Origin: NORP110 sp051251595
Lineage (GTDB): Bacteria; Pseudomonadota; Alphaproteobacteria; Rhodobacterales; Rhodobacteraceae
DNA: 64,000 nt
Assembly: GCA_051251595.1 (NCBI GenBank)
Contig: JBPOFA010000003.1
Location: 372,001 to 436,000, forward strand
Direction of reading: 5' to 3'
The position numbers were made by a program, and so were the translations under genes. Positions 16,655 to 25,694 of the stretch are shown piece by piece (position 1 is the first letter of the stretch; every line of letters starts with the position of its first letter). The notes beneath the pieces were generated by a model, which was given only the letters and a program-made list of their open reading frames with translations, had not been told where the DNA came from and made no database searches.

Positions 16655-17586
16655 CCCTTGCTCCTTTCGTCGCCGCTGGTCAGCGCTTTGACATAGAAAT
16701 ATCCGATGACGACCATCACGCCGAACAGGATCACCGAATAGGCGCTGGCGATCCCAAAGCGGATGCGGCCAAAGGCGATCTGGTAGATATGGGTGATCCA
16801 GATGTCGCTGGCCCCGGCAGGGCCGCCACCCGTCATGATCCATGGGATTGTAAAGTGGTTGAGATTGGCCACAAACAGCAACAGCACGGTGATCACCATG
16901 ACCCCCTTAAGGTGCGGCAGCGTGACATGGCGAAACCGTTCAAACGCGCCTGCGCCATCAACCTGCGCGGCCTTAAGCAGCTGATCCGGCACGGTTTGCA
17001 AACCCGCCAGGATCATGATCATCGCGAATGGAAACTCTTTCCAGACATTGACCACAATAAGAGAGGGCAGGACCCGGTCCACATTGTCCAGCAGGTTCAG
17101 CTTGTCGTCGATGAACCCAAACTGAAACAGGATCGCGCCAAGCACCCCGAAATCACTGTGATAGATCCACCGCCAGATATAGGACGCCGCAACGGCACTG
17201 ATGACATAAGGGATCAGCAGCAAGCCGCGCAGAATACCGCGGCCAATGAATTCCCGGTTCAGAACCAATGCGGCCCCAAGCCCCAGAATCACGGAAATCA
17301 ACGTGGACCAGACCGTCCAGACGATCGTATTGATCGTGACCTCATGAAATTTCGAACTGGACAGGACCGTCACGTAGTTTTGCACGCCGTTGAAGATCTT
17401 GTCGGACATGGCAAGGCTTGGCGGGGTTCGATAGAATGAAAGGAAAAAAGTGTAGTAGATCGGATAGGCGATCACTAACATCATCACGCCAAGCGCGGGT
17501 AGGACGTAAAGGTAATCAAGCCGGTGATCTTTGATCCGCGCGAAGAGCCCGCGCTGCGACGGATCGCGCCGAACGGAAGTGTTCAT
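16651..17586 (-). CDS. sugar ABC importer permease (MalF type)
   Basis: 311 residues with an N-terminal cytoplasmic segment, about six transmembrane helices and the EAA loop LLKAAQVDGAGAFERFRHVTLPHLKG-like region near residue 215. It is the first permease after the binding-protein gene and is separated from it by 109 bp containing a GC hairpin. Its 3' end overlaps the second permease gene (ATGA), so the two are translationally coupled. The substrate is presumably the sugar or sugar acid processed by the operon's enolase-superfamily enzymes. Confidence 0.9.
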   Translation of the reverse strand: MNTSVRRDPSQRGLFARIKDHRLDYLYVLPALGVMMLVIAYPIYYTFFLSFYRTPPSLAMSDKIFNGVQNYVTVLSSSKFHEVTINTIVWTVWSTLISVILGLGAALVLNREFIGRGILRGLLLIPYVISAVAASYIWRWIYHSDFGVLGAILFQFGFIDDKLNLLDNVDRVLPSLIVVNVWKEFPFAMIMILAGLQTVPDQLLKAAQVDGAGAFERFRHVTLPHLKGVMVITVLLLFVANLNHFTIPWIMTGGGPAGASDIWITHIYQIAFGRIRFGIASAYSVILFGVMVVIGYFYVKALTSGDERSKG

Positions 17587-17656
17587 GATGTCTGGTCCTG
17601 CTCAGTAATTCCTCGCCGTATCAAACCGGCGATTTGCAGCGGAAAGGGGTGGGCGC

Positions 17657-17673
17657 CGCCGGAAGGACCGGCG
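17657..17673 (-). promoter_or_regulatory. intercistronic hairpin between binding-protein and permease genes
   Basis: CGCCGG and CCGGCG flank a five-base loop in the 109-bp gap between the binding-protein gene and the first permease. There is no U-tract, so it is not a full terminator. In ABC importer operons such stems commonly stabilise the upstream message, which keeps the binding protein more abundant than the membrane components. That role is inferred here. Confidence 0.4.
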
Positions 17674-17695
17674 ACACCCATTCGCTTCGGGAAGA

Positions 17696-19186
17696 TTACA
17701 TGCCGTCCAAGAGGCTTTGGATGCGTTGTTCCGCGTCCGCTGTTGCTTCTTCGACGGTCATCTTTTCGGTCAGTGCGTTTTGCAGCATGTCCGGAATGAT
17801 GATGTTCATGATTTCAGGGCTTTCCGCGACAGGTGGGAAGGGAATACCGCTTGGCAGCATCGAGGTGGACACGTCCAGGAACTTGATCGTGTCCAGACGT
17901 TCCTTCATCCAAACCGTTTCAAAGCCACGCGTGTTGCCCGGGTTAGAGCTGACCCAAGCCAGTTTGGTTGACCATTCTGGCCCCGTCATGAAGCAGACCA
18001 AAGCTTTTGCTGCGTCCATGTCCAGGTCGCCGTCAATATTGTCGGGATTGAAGACGTGAACATTCGACCCGCCAAACACAACTGCGCGACGGTCTGCGCC
18101 TTTGGGGATCTTGGTGTAGCGCATGTTGTTGACCACAGCCAAAGCCGCTTCTTTATCTGTACCGGTCGCCTTGTTGGCACGGTCCAGCATCGTTGCGTAT
18201 TCAGCAGGGTGAGAGATCACCATAGCCAGCTGATTGGCCAGGAACGGATCCTGGTTTTCCGTCTGTGTGTTTGTCAGGGCAGACACCGGCACGGATTTGT
18301 CGCGCACATACATGTCATAGTAGTTCTGGACAGCGCGTCGTGTGCCTTCGTTATTGACCCAGACTTTTTGATAGGTCGGGCTGTCGGACGCTTCGTCTAG
18401 TGCGCCACCACCTTCACCCCATGCCATTGGCATGAACCGGAACGGCGTGTTGCCTGCGTTCACACGCGCAACCAAACCATACCCCGCTTTGCCGGTGTTT
18501 TCCTTGATCTGCTTTGAATAGGCGATGACATCAGCCCAGGAGTCTGGGCCCTTTTCAGGGTCAAGTCCGGCCTCTTCAAAGATCCCGGCATTCCAGATAA
18601 AGGCCATGGTTTCGTTGTTGGTGGGGATGCCCCAGACCTTGCCATTCAGGTTCACGGATTTCATCGCACCCGGCCAGAAGTTTTCGGTTTTGTAGCCGAC
18701 ATCCTCTGGTTTCAACTCGCTCAGCTGTCCTTTCGCCGCAAATTCCGAACCCCATAGGATCGGCAGGCGGGCCACATCCGGCGCGGCATTGCCAAGGGCT
18801 GCTGTGCGCAACTTGTTCAGCATATCGTTATAGCCAAGGTTCTGCTTGTTCACGCTGATATTTGGGTATGTCTCGGCCCAGGCCGCCCAGAAATCATCGT
18901 TCATCTTGTGTTCAAGCTCGGGGCTGGCCTCATTCGGGCCAACATACCAATAGTCTACCTCTCCTGTGTAATCCAAAGGCACCACCTGAGAGCACTCTGC
19001 AGCAGTGTCCGGTGTTGTCTGCCCGGCAATGCTCTTGACGTATTCTGGGGTCCATTTGTCAGGGTCGATCCCTGATTTACTGTCTTGCGCAACAGCAATA
19101 TTCGTCATCACGAGCGCCGATGATGTCGCCAAGATCGCCACTTTGTTCAAAGAACGGCCGGCTTTTCCTGTAATTAATGCAAACAT
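17696..19186 (-). CDS. sugar ABC importer periplasmic binding protein (family 1)
   Basis: 496 residues with a Sec signal peptide of about 33 residues ending INIAVAQ-like (NIAVAQ|DSKSG). The mature protein has the family 1 solute-binding pattern, including FWAAWAETYPNISVNKQNLGYNDMLNKL, WGIPTNNETMAFIWNAGIFEEAGLDP and a C-terminal helical part. It is the first gene of the leftward operon, with GGAGG before the ATG. The divergent GntR-type regulator begins about 245 bp away, and the AT-rich stretch between them probably holds the operon promoter and its operator. The cargo is not predictable beyond a carbohydrate-like compound. Confidence 0.9.
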   Translation of the reverse strand: MFALITGKAGRSLNKVAILATSSALVMTNIAVAQDSKSGIDPDKWTPEYVKSIAGQTTPDTAAECSQVVPLDYTGEVDYWYVGPNEASPELEHKMNDDFWAAWAETYPNISVNKQNLGYNDMLNKLRTAALGNAAPDVARLPILWGSEFAAKGQLSELKPEDVGYKTENFWPGAMKSVNLNGKVWGIPTNNETMAFIWNAGIFEEAGLDPEKGPDSWADVIAYSKQIKENTGKAGYGLVARVNAGNTPFRFMPMAWGEGGGALDEASDSPTYQKVWVNNEGTRRAVQNYYDMYVRDKSVPVSALTNTQTENQDPFLANQLAMVISHPAEYATMLDRANKATGTDKEAALAVVNNMRYTKIPKGADRRAVVFGGSNVHVFNPDNIDGDLDMDAAKALVCFMTGPEWSTKLAWVSSNPGNTRGFETVWMKERLDTIKFLDVSTSMLPSGIPFPPVAESPEIMNIIIPDMLQNALTEKMTVEEATADAEQRIQSLLDGM

Positions 19187-19430
19187 TTAGTCCTCCCATT
19201 GAAATTTTATGATTATTTTGATACATTATTTTGACGGATGGCCGCGGAGTCAATAGGCTTTGACCGTGGATTTCCCTCCAGACGCCCTGTTGGTATGGGA
19301 TTGGTTGGGTTGCGGCACGAATAGGCAAACCACAAAAACGGTTTGGCAACAGGGTCTTAACTGTACTAAGGAGCGCTCTGAATTTTCGCGGATGGCGGGA
19401 CAAGAAAAAAATAGAAATGGGATGGCATGG

Positions 19431-20090
19431 ATGACAACTGACGATGACAGATCGCTGATAGAATCGACGCTCTATGACCGTTTGCTTGCCGATATGACGA
19501 ATGGCCAGTTCCACAACGGCACGCCGCTTCGGGTGCAAAACCTTGCGCAGAAATACGGGTCCAGCGCCAATCCCGTGCGAGAGGTCCTGCGCCGCATGGA
19601 AGGCGAAGGACTGGTCGAGTTCAAGAAGAACAAAGGAGCGACGGTTGCGACGCTAAACCGCCAGCAAGTCGTTAATATATTTGAACTTATCCGGTTGATT
19701 GAACCCTATCTTGCGGCGGGATTCGCCAAGGTTTGCACCCCCGAACAAGTGGATGAGCTGACCCGTATCCAAGACGACATCCGCGAAATCTCGCAGATGG
19801 ACCGGGTGGGGTTCGGCGAGAAAGACATGCTGTTCCACCAGTTGATCGCGCAGGGCCATTACAACCAGGCCGCTTTTCGCACATGGATGAGCCAGCGCCG
19901 GTTGCTCAACACGCTGACGCGCCGCAAAGTGCTGACCAATGGCCGGCACAAAGCTGTGCTGGCTGAACATGATCTTTTGATCGAGGCCTTTCGCGCCAAT
20001 GACGTGGAGCGGGCAACGGACGTGATCACCACACATATTGACGGCGCAGGGCAGGCGCTGTCGGCGCATTTGGACAGCGACATGGCCTAA
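19431..20090 (+). CDS. GntR-family transcriptional regulator, FCD (FadR) subfamily
   Basis: About 219 residues. The N-terminal winged helix-turn-helix (RVQNLAQKYGSSANPVREVLRRMEGEGL) is followed by an all-helical FCD ligand domain with metal-site residues in ELIRLIEPYLAAGF, DMLFHQLIAQ, AVLAEHDLLIEAF and VITTHIDGAG. Such proteins repress catabolic operons and release DNA when an acid intermediate binds. It is divergent from the ABC importer/enolase operon and so probably controls it. ATG 19431 gives the usual family length; in-frame starts at 19392 and further upstream cannot be excluded, and none has a strong ribosome binding site. Confidence 0.85.
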   Translation: MTTDDDRSLIESTLYDRLLADMTNGQFHNGTPLRVQNLAQKYGSSANPVREVLRRMEGEGLVEFKKNKGATVATLNRQQVVNIFELIRLIEPYLAAGFAKVCTPEQVDELTRIQDDIREISQMDRVGFGEKDMLFHQLIAQGHYNQAAFRTWMSQRRLLNTLTRRKVLTNGRHKAVLAEHDLLIEAFRANDVERATDVITTHIDGAGQALSAHLDSDMA

Positions 20091-20097
20091 CCCCCGG

Positions 20098-21990
20098 CTA
20101 TGTGGCGGCGCTGCGCTCCTCTGCCGTTAGGGCGTCGGGAAGATCGTCAAAACTGGCATAGCTCATATTGAACAGACGCGCGTAAAGCCCGCCTTCTTCC
20201 ATCAGCTGATCGTGGTCGCCTTCTTCGATTTTCACACCTTGCTGTAGCACGATGATCCGGTCCGCATTGCGGATCGTCGCCAAGCGGTGCGCGATCACCA
20301 GACCGGTGCGCCCCTTCAGAAGGATTTGCAGCGCCTTTTGAATCTGCATTTCGGTATAGCTGTCGATATTCGCCGTGGCTTCGTCCAGCACCAGGATCTT
20401 TGCATCCACCACCAGGGCGCGCGCAAAGCTCAGCAGCTGGCGTTGGCCCAGGCTAAGGTTCCCGCCGCGTTCCTCCAGAACCGTGTCGTAACCATCTGGC
20501 ATTGCTTGGATAAACTCATGCGCGCCGACGGCTGTGGCGGCCTCGATCACATCCTGATCCGATGCCCAATGGGACGCATAGCGGATGTTTTCCATGATGG
20601 TTCCGGTGAAAAGATAAGGCTCTTGCAGGACCATCGCGATATGCCGGCCCAGGCTTTCCTGGGTCACATCCCGCACGTCACGCCCGCCCACCAGCACGGC
20701 CCCTTTGTCCACATCATAGAACCGGTGGATCAGGGAAATGCAGCTCGATTTACCCGAGCCCGTCGGCCCTACGATGGCTACGCTTTCCCCGGATTTCACG
20801 TCAAAACTGACATTTTTTAGAACCGGGTTCTTGGGGTCATAGGCAAAGCTGACATTCTGAAACTGCACCGAGCCGTCATCTTCCGGCCCAAGCGGCGTTG
20901 CGTCTGGCGCGTCCGCGACATCGACGCTGACATCCAGCACTTCGGTCAGGCGGTGCCCCGACGCCATGGCGCGCTGCATGACGGAATATTGCATCGTCAA
21001 AGACCGGATCGGATCAAAGAAGCGCTGAATGTAGAACAGAAAGGCAACCATGACGCCGACCTCTATGCGACCCGAGGCGACCATCAGCCCACCAACCACA
21101 ACAACGACGGCCATAGCAGAGCCCGTCAGCGTGTCCACAATCGGGATCATGATCTGCGCCAGCCGAGAGGCACGCAACTGTGCCTGATAGGCATTGCCAA
21201 CAAGCGTGCCATAAAGGTCCGCGTTCAGGTCTGCGCGGTTCATGGCTTGAACGGCCCGCACACCGTGGATGGCCTCTGCCAGGGCGCCATTGGCCACAGA
21301 GTTCGCCTCATGCGCGGCCATGAACGCGGCGCGCGCCCGGGTCAGCCACAGCACGCGCACACCGAACAGCACCGGAAGCACCAGCAAAACCAGCGCAGCA
21401 AGCTGCCAGTCCAGCCACAGCATGGCGACGATAATGCCGACAAGCAGCGCGATGTCTCCTACGGATTGAACCGAGGTTTCCAGGAATTCCTGCATCGAAT
21501 TCACGTCGCCCTGCAGGCGCGACATCAACCGCCCGACCTCTGTTTTGTCCATGAAAGACAGGGACACGCGTTGCAGATGCGAAAACATCTTGCGGCGAAT
21601 GTCGAACAGAACGTTCTCGGCCAGCCGCGCGGTGACGCGTTCTTGCAGAAGTGAGGCGATGAAATTGACCAGAATGGCCACGCCGAAAAGCCCTACGATT
21701 TTAAGCAGCAGCCCCTCTGGGGCATCCGCGCTCATCCCTTTGTCGATCGCGAATTGGATCAGCAGGGGGATGCAGAGTTGCGAGAGGGTAAAGACCAGCG
21801 CCGCAGCAACGCCAATGCTCAGGCGCAGCCTGTACGGCGCGACAAACCCCCAGATGCGGCGCACGACATTCCCGTCAAAGGCTTTGCCAAAGATTTCTTC
21901 CTCGATGCGGGTAGAGCCGACAACAGCGCGCATCTTTGGGCGTCCATCCTCGTGGGGGTCGCGGGGTTCACCCGTTTGTTCGGTACTCAT
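20098..21990 (-). CDS. ABC exporter half-transporter with canonical catalytic Glu (heterodimer partner B)
   Basis: 630 residues: six-helix transmembrane domain, then a nucleotide-binding domain with Walker A GPTGSGKSSCI and Walker B LVLDEATANID with the catalytic Glu. The signature is LSLGQ where LSGGQ is usual. It is translated after the 616-residue partner, with a 4-bp overlap. In heterodimeric exporters (TM287/288, LmrCD, BmrCD) the consensus ATP site is formed by the normal Walker motifs of one subunit and the normal signature of the other. The pairing of motifs here fits that scheme. Exported substrate, drug or lipid, is unknown. Confidence 0.85.
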   Translation of the reverse strand: MSTEQTGEPRDPHEDGRPKMRAVVGSTRIEEEIFGKAFDGNVVRRIWGFVAPYRLRLSIGVAAALVFTLSQLCIPLLIQFAIDKGMSADAPEGLLLKIVGLFGVAILVNFIASLLQERVTARLAENVLFDIRRKMFSHLQRVSLSFMDKTEVGRLMSRLQGDVNSMQEFLETSVQSVGDIALLVGIIVAMLWLDWQLAALVLLVLPVLFGVRVLWLTRARAAFMAAHEANSVANGALAEAIHGVRAVQAMNRADLNADLYGTLVGNAYQAQLRASRLAQIMIPIVDTLTGSAMAVVVVVGGLMVASGRIEVGVMVAFLFYIQRFFDPIRSLTMQYSVMQRAMASGHRLTEVLDVSVDVADAPDATPLGPEDDGSVQFQNVSFAYDPKNPVLKNVSFDVKSGESVAIVGPTGSGKSSCISLIHRFYDVDKGAVLVGGRDVRDVTQESLGRHIAMVLQEPYLFTGTIMENIRYASHWASDQDVIEAATAVGAHEFIQAMPDGYDTVLEERGGNLSLGQRQLLSFARALVVDAKILVLDEATANIDSYTEMQIQKALQILLKGRTGLVIAHRLATIRNADRIIVLQQGVKIEEGDHDQLMEEGGLYARLFNMSYASFDDLPDALTAEERSAAT

Positions 21991-23837
21991 ACTGCTGTCC
22001 TCGTGTCGTCCAGTGCGTCCGTGCCGGGACGCATTTGCAGTTCGTGCAGGGCGGCATAGCGCCCGCCAAGGGCCAACAGCTCTGCATGGGTTCCGCTTTC
22101 AACGATCTGGCCGTGATCGATGAACAGGATGCGGTCCGCGTGGATCAGGCTTGCCAATCTGTGGGCCACGATCAGCGTCACCCGATCCTTGGCGTAATCG
22201 CGCAAGGCGTTGCGGATGCGGCTTTCTGTTCCGGCGTCAATCGCGGCGGTGGAATCGTCAAAGATCAGTACCGCCGGTTCCTGCATCAAGGTGCGGGCGA
22301 TGGACAGGCGCTGGCGTTGCCCGCCGGACAAAGACACCCCGCGTTCACCAACGATGGTGCGATATTTGCTTGGTAATCCAAGCACATAGTCATGCAGCTG
22401 GGCGGATTCCGCCACCCCGTGAATGCGCTTGTCCTTGGCCATGGGCGCGGCATAGGCGATGTTGTTTTCAATCGTTGTGGTGAACAGAAACGAATCCTGC
22501 TGCACCACGGCAACGGCCTGCCGCACCGACGATAGCGTCACGTCCCGAATGTCTTGCCCATCAATCGTGACAGAGCCTTCGTTCACGTCATAAAACCGCG
22601 GGATCAGGTGCATCAGTGTTGTCTTGCCCGAACCAGGGGGGCCGATGATGCCGACGGTCTCTCCGCGCTTGGCCTCGAAGCTGATGCCGGTCAAAGCTTG
22701 CTGCCCGGCACCGTCATAGGCAAACCCGACATTGTTCAGGCGCAGGGTGCCTTCGGTCAGGTGCAGATCCTCTGCGCCGGGGGCGTCCTCTATCTCATGT
22801 GGCATGTCGAGCAGCTCAAACAAGCGTGCGCCACAGGTCGAGGCACGCGCATAGGCGTTCACCATCATCCCCAATTGGCGCACGGGCATTTGCAGCAAGG
22901 TCATAAAGGTCAAAAACGTGGCCAGCGTTCCGACGGTGATTTCACCCCGCGCGACCAGTTGGCCGCCGTAAAGCAGGACCAGCGCCATTGCGGTTAGGAA
23001 GGCCATGGTCATCATCGATGTGTTGACCACGCGCACGTCGATACGCTCGTGGCTGAGGTCCAGCGCCACTTTGGACGCGCGATCAAATTTCGCCATTTCG
23101 TGGTCAGTCGCGGCAAAGGCCCGGACCACGCGAATGCCGGCCAGGTTTTCTTCCATGACCTGGCTGAGGACACCCATTTTTTCTTGCAATATCAGCCAGG
23201 TGCGGCGCAAGACAACACGCATGGCCGTGCTGCGCCAGGCGGCAAATGGGACAAAGGACAGCGCCAATAGGGCAAGGGGCACGTTGGTGGCTAACAGCAT
23301 CCATGCACCGATCCCGATCAGCAGTGCCAGATAAAGCGTGCGCACAAGGGCCGTGGAAAAATACATCCGCACGCCTTCCAGATCCAGCATGCCGACCGTG
23401 ATCAGGTCACCGGAATGGGTGCGGTCGTGAAAAGAGTAGGGCAGGCTTTGGATTTTGGCATAGACCCTGTTGCGGATGTCCTGCGCCAGGGCATGGCCCA
23501 AAGATTCTGCGGAATAGTTTTGGACCAATGTGAACAGCCCGCGCAGCACGCTGGCCGCCAACAGCATCATCGCGATAATTGTCAAAGACCGCAGGTTCGG
23601 TGTGCTGTCTGCAACCGATTGGGTCACGTCAATGGCGCGTCCAAGGATGACGGGGATGGACAGTTGCAGAACAACGGCCACGACCGTCGCCGCAAAAGCC
23701 AGGCTGGCCCGCCTTGGATAGTCAAAGCACATGCGTGTAATGCGCGCCAAAGCCCCAAGGCCTTGACGAGCGTCCACATCAGAAGTCCGGCGAAACCGCC
23801 GCTCCTTCGGCGCGGGGGCCGATATTTTCGGTGTCAT
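21987..23837 (-). CDS. ABC exporter half-transporter with degenerate Walker B (heterodimer partner A)
   Basis: 616 residues: transmembrane domain (about residues 40-330) and nucleotide-binding domain with Walker A GPPGSGKTTLM, signature LSGGQRQRLSIART, and Walker B LIFDDSTAAID, where the catalytic Glu is replaced by Asp. This substitution marks the degenerate subunit of asymmetric exporters. It is the first gene of a two-gene leftward operon. The 5' end shows no obvious strong ribosome binding site. The pair stands next to the GntR regulator gene only by convergent placement and is probably unrelated to the importer operon. Confidence 0.85.
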   Translation of the reverse strand: MTPKISAPAPKERRFRRTSDVDARQGLGALARITRMCFDYPRRASLAFAATVVAVVLQLSIPVILGRAIDVTQSVADSTPNLRSLTIIAMMLLAASVLRGLFTLVQNYSAESLGHALAQDIRNRVYAKIQSLPYSFHDRTHSGDLITVGMLDLEGVRMYFSTALVRTLYLALLIGIGAWMLLATNVPLALLALSFVPFAAWRSTAMRVVLRRTWLILQEKMGVLSQVMEENLAGIRVVRAFAATDHEMAKFDRASKVALDLSHERIDVRVVNTSMMTMAFLTAMALVLLYGGQLVARGEITVGTLATFLTFMTLLQMPVRQLGMMVNAYARASTCGARLFELLDMPHEIEDAPGAEDLHLTEGTLRLNNVGFAYDGAGQQALTGISFEAKRGETVGIIGPPGSGKTTLMHLIPRFYDVNEGSVTIDGQDIRDVTLSSVRQAVAVVQQDSFLFTTTIENNIAYAAPMAKDKRIHGVAESAQLHDYVLGLPSKYRTIVGERGVSLSGGQRQRLSIARTLMQEPAVLIFDDSTAAIDAGTESRIRNALRDYAKDRVTLIVAHRLASLIHADRILFIDHGQIVESGTHAELLALGGRYAALHELQMRPGTDALDDTRTAV

Positions 23838-24265
23838 TTCAATCTTGCCATGGCGCGTACGCCAAGGCCTCCTGATTGTCCGGCATTCACCGGCACGTAA
23901 GATTTAAACAAAAGATATTTGCGGATAGATTTCAGCCCGGCCGCATTTTGAAGAAAACTCTCACCGCCGTGAATTTTGGCGGGATATATATTAGTGTTAC
24001 ATGAGTCATTTTTGTCGTCAACGCCGTATCACAGGAATTGGAATTCTTATTTGAGCGGCGTTTGGGGCGCGGCCCGTCTGTCATCATGCGATGCGTGTGC
24101 GCCGGCCTTTGGCGAGGGCGCGCAGGGCACAGTCAGACCCGTGGCGGCCAAGGTGTTGGTCGCATTTGACTGAAAAATAGGCATTTGCACAATAAAGCGG
24201 TCTTTGCCGCGATGTAAGCGGTCTTCACGCATTGACAAAACCGCACGACCTGCCACGTTTCCGGG
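23838..24265. other. 428-bp divergent intergenic region
   Basis: This lies between the leftward ABC exporter operon and the LuxR-type regulator. I see no convincing gene; the open frames here have no protein-like pattern. It holds an AT-rich stretch around 23985-24060, suitable for the leftward promoter, a tandem 10-bp direct repeat at 24195-24225, and a TTGACA at 24232-24237, possibly the -35 element of the regulator gene, without a clear -10 partner. Confidence 0.5.
24195..24225 (+). promoter_or_regulatory. tandem direct repeat, possible regulator binding sites
   Basis: AAGCGGTCTT occurs at 24195-24204 and again at 24216-24225, a 21-bp period that puts both copies on one face of the helix, two turns apart. 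They end six bases before a TTGACA element and about 40 bp before the start of the LuxR-type gene. The placement suits an activator or autoregulator site, but two copies alone are weak evidence. Confidence 0.35.
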
Positions 24266-25030
24266 ATGAATATCCAAGCCAACATATCAAAGGCGCTGTA
24301 TTCCGGGATTAAGCTAGAAGCAGCAATGGACATTGCCCACGAAGCGTTGAAGCCGAACGGGTTCGATGCCATCACCTATGATTTTTCGCCGGTGCCGCTG
24401 ACCCATGACGGAGAGTTCATTCTTCCGACGGTTCTTAGCATGCGTAACGTGCCCGATGACATGGCGCCTTTGTGGTGCCGTGGGGGCTATTATGGCCGGG
24501 ATCCGGTCATGGACGCCGCGCGGCGACTGTCTCGCCCGTTCAACTGGGCCCATGAGGGGCCGCAAAGCCGGGTCATGCAAGAGACCCTGTCTGACAGACA
24601 TCAGCCGGTCGTGCAGTATTTGCGCGAAAAAGGGATGAGCAAGGGGATTACAGTTCCCATCCAAAGCCCCGGCGGCTCATTGGCCACGTTCACGGCCATT
24701 TCCACCGGGGGGTCGGGGGATGTTGGCGAAGAAAGTGTGAACCTCTCGGCCGTCGGTTTTCTGGGGCAGTTGCTGCATGACGCAATTATGCCAAGCCTGC
24801 CTGCACAGGCGCTGCAGTCGCCGCATGTCTCTTTGACGCCGCGAGAATTGCAATGCCTTCGGCTGTGCTCTTCCGGTCTGACGGCCAAGGAAATCGCCCA
24901 TGAGTTGAACCGCTCTGTTGCAACGGTCACGTTGCATCTGACATCGGCGACGAAAAAGCTGGGCGCGCGCAACAGATTTCATGCGCTGGCCTTGGCGGGG
25001 CACTATAAATTGTTGCGCTTCGACGCCTGA
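24266..25030 (+). CDS. LuxR-family regulator with autoinducer-binding domain (apparent solo)
   Basis: 254 residues. The N-terminal part (about 1-170) matches the autoinducer-binding domain, with conserved Tyr and Asp-Pro in GGYYGRDPVMDAAR, Trp in RPFNWAH and Gly in KGITVPI. The C-terminal LuxR helix-turn-helix is LTPRELQCLRLCSSGLTAKEIAHELNRSVATVTLHL-like, at about 190-250. Such regulators bind acyl-homoserine lactones or related signals. No luxI-type synthase is present in the window, so it would be a solo here. Target genes are not evident; it points away from the ABC exporter and toward a broken peptidase gene. Confidence 0.85.
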   Translation: MNIQANISKALYSGIKLEAAMDIAHEALKPNGFDAITYDFSPVPLTHDGEFILPTVLSMRNVPDDMAPLWCRGGYYGRDPVMDAARRLSRPFNWAHEGPQSRVMQETLSDRHQPVVQYLREKGMSKGITVPIQSPGGSLATFTAISTGGSGDVGEESVNLSAVGFLGQLLHDAIMPSLPAQALQSPHVSLTPRELQCLRLCSSGLTAKEIAHELNRSVATVTLHLTSATKKLGARNRFHALALAGHYKLLRFDA

Positions 25031-25124
25031 TACCCCTCAAAACCTATAAGATTCCCTAGATGGCGGGGCTTCCACGGTCGCTGTACTGTCCTGTTCTGTA
25101 TGATCTGTGAAAAATGGAAGTGCT

Positions 25125-25694
25125 ATGGCTGACGTCATGACCAGTGAAGGGTTTTCGCCCTACAAAGGATACCAGACATGGTATCGTATCAGCGGTGATT
25201 TGCAGGCGGGCAAGATGCCTCTGGTGGTGGCGCATGGCGGCCCGGGCTGCACCCATGACTACGTGGACAGTTTCAAAGACATTGCAAATACAGGGCGTCC
25301 GGTTATCCATTACGACCAAATCGGAAATGGAAAATCGACTCATCTGCGCGACAAGGGCGCGGATTTCTGGACGGTTGATTTCTTTCTAGGAGAGCTGGAC
25401 GCTTTGCTCGCCCATTTGGGGATTGCCGACAATTACGCTTTGCTGGGGCAAAGCTGGGGCGGGATGCTCGGGTCCGAACACGCGGTACGCCAGCCTGCAG
25501 GGCTGAAGGCGTTGGTGATCGCCAATTCACCGTCTTCGATGCCACTGTGGTTGGCCGGCGCGGCAGAGCTGCGGGCGGCCTTGCCGCAAGAGGTTCAGGA
25601 CACGCTAGACGAACACGAAGCGGCTGGAACCATCGACAGTGCAGCCTATCAGGCCGCCACAGATGAGTTTTACGCACGCCACGTCTGCCGCGTC
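25125..25694 (+). pseudogene. proline iminopeptidase, C-terminally truncated
   Basis: An alpha/beta-hydrolase of the proline iminopeptidase (S33) family, with the oxyanion motif HGGPGCTHDY and the nucleophile elbow GQSWGG. Family members have about 290-300 residues. Similarity runs to FYARHVCRV (about 25694) and then stops; the remaining 22 codons to the TGA at 25758 are antisense to the GH4 gene. The catalytic Asp and His lie in the missing third, so the product cannot be an active peptidase. GGAAG lies just before ATG 25125; another ATG follows at 25137. Confidence 0.7.
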
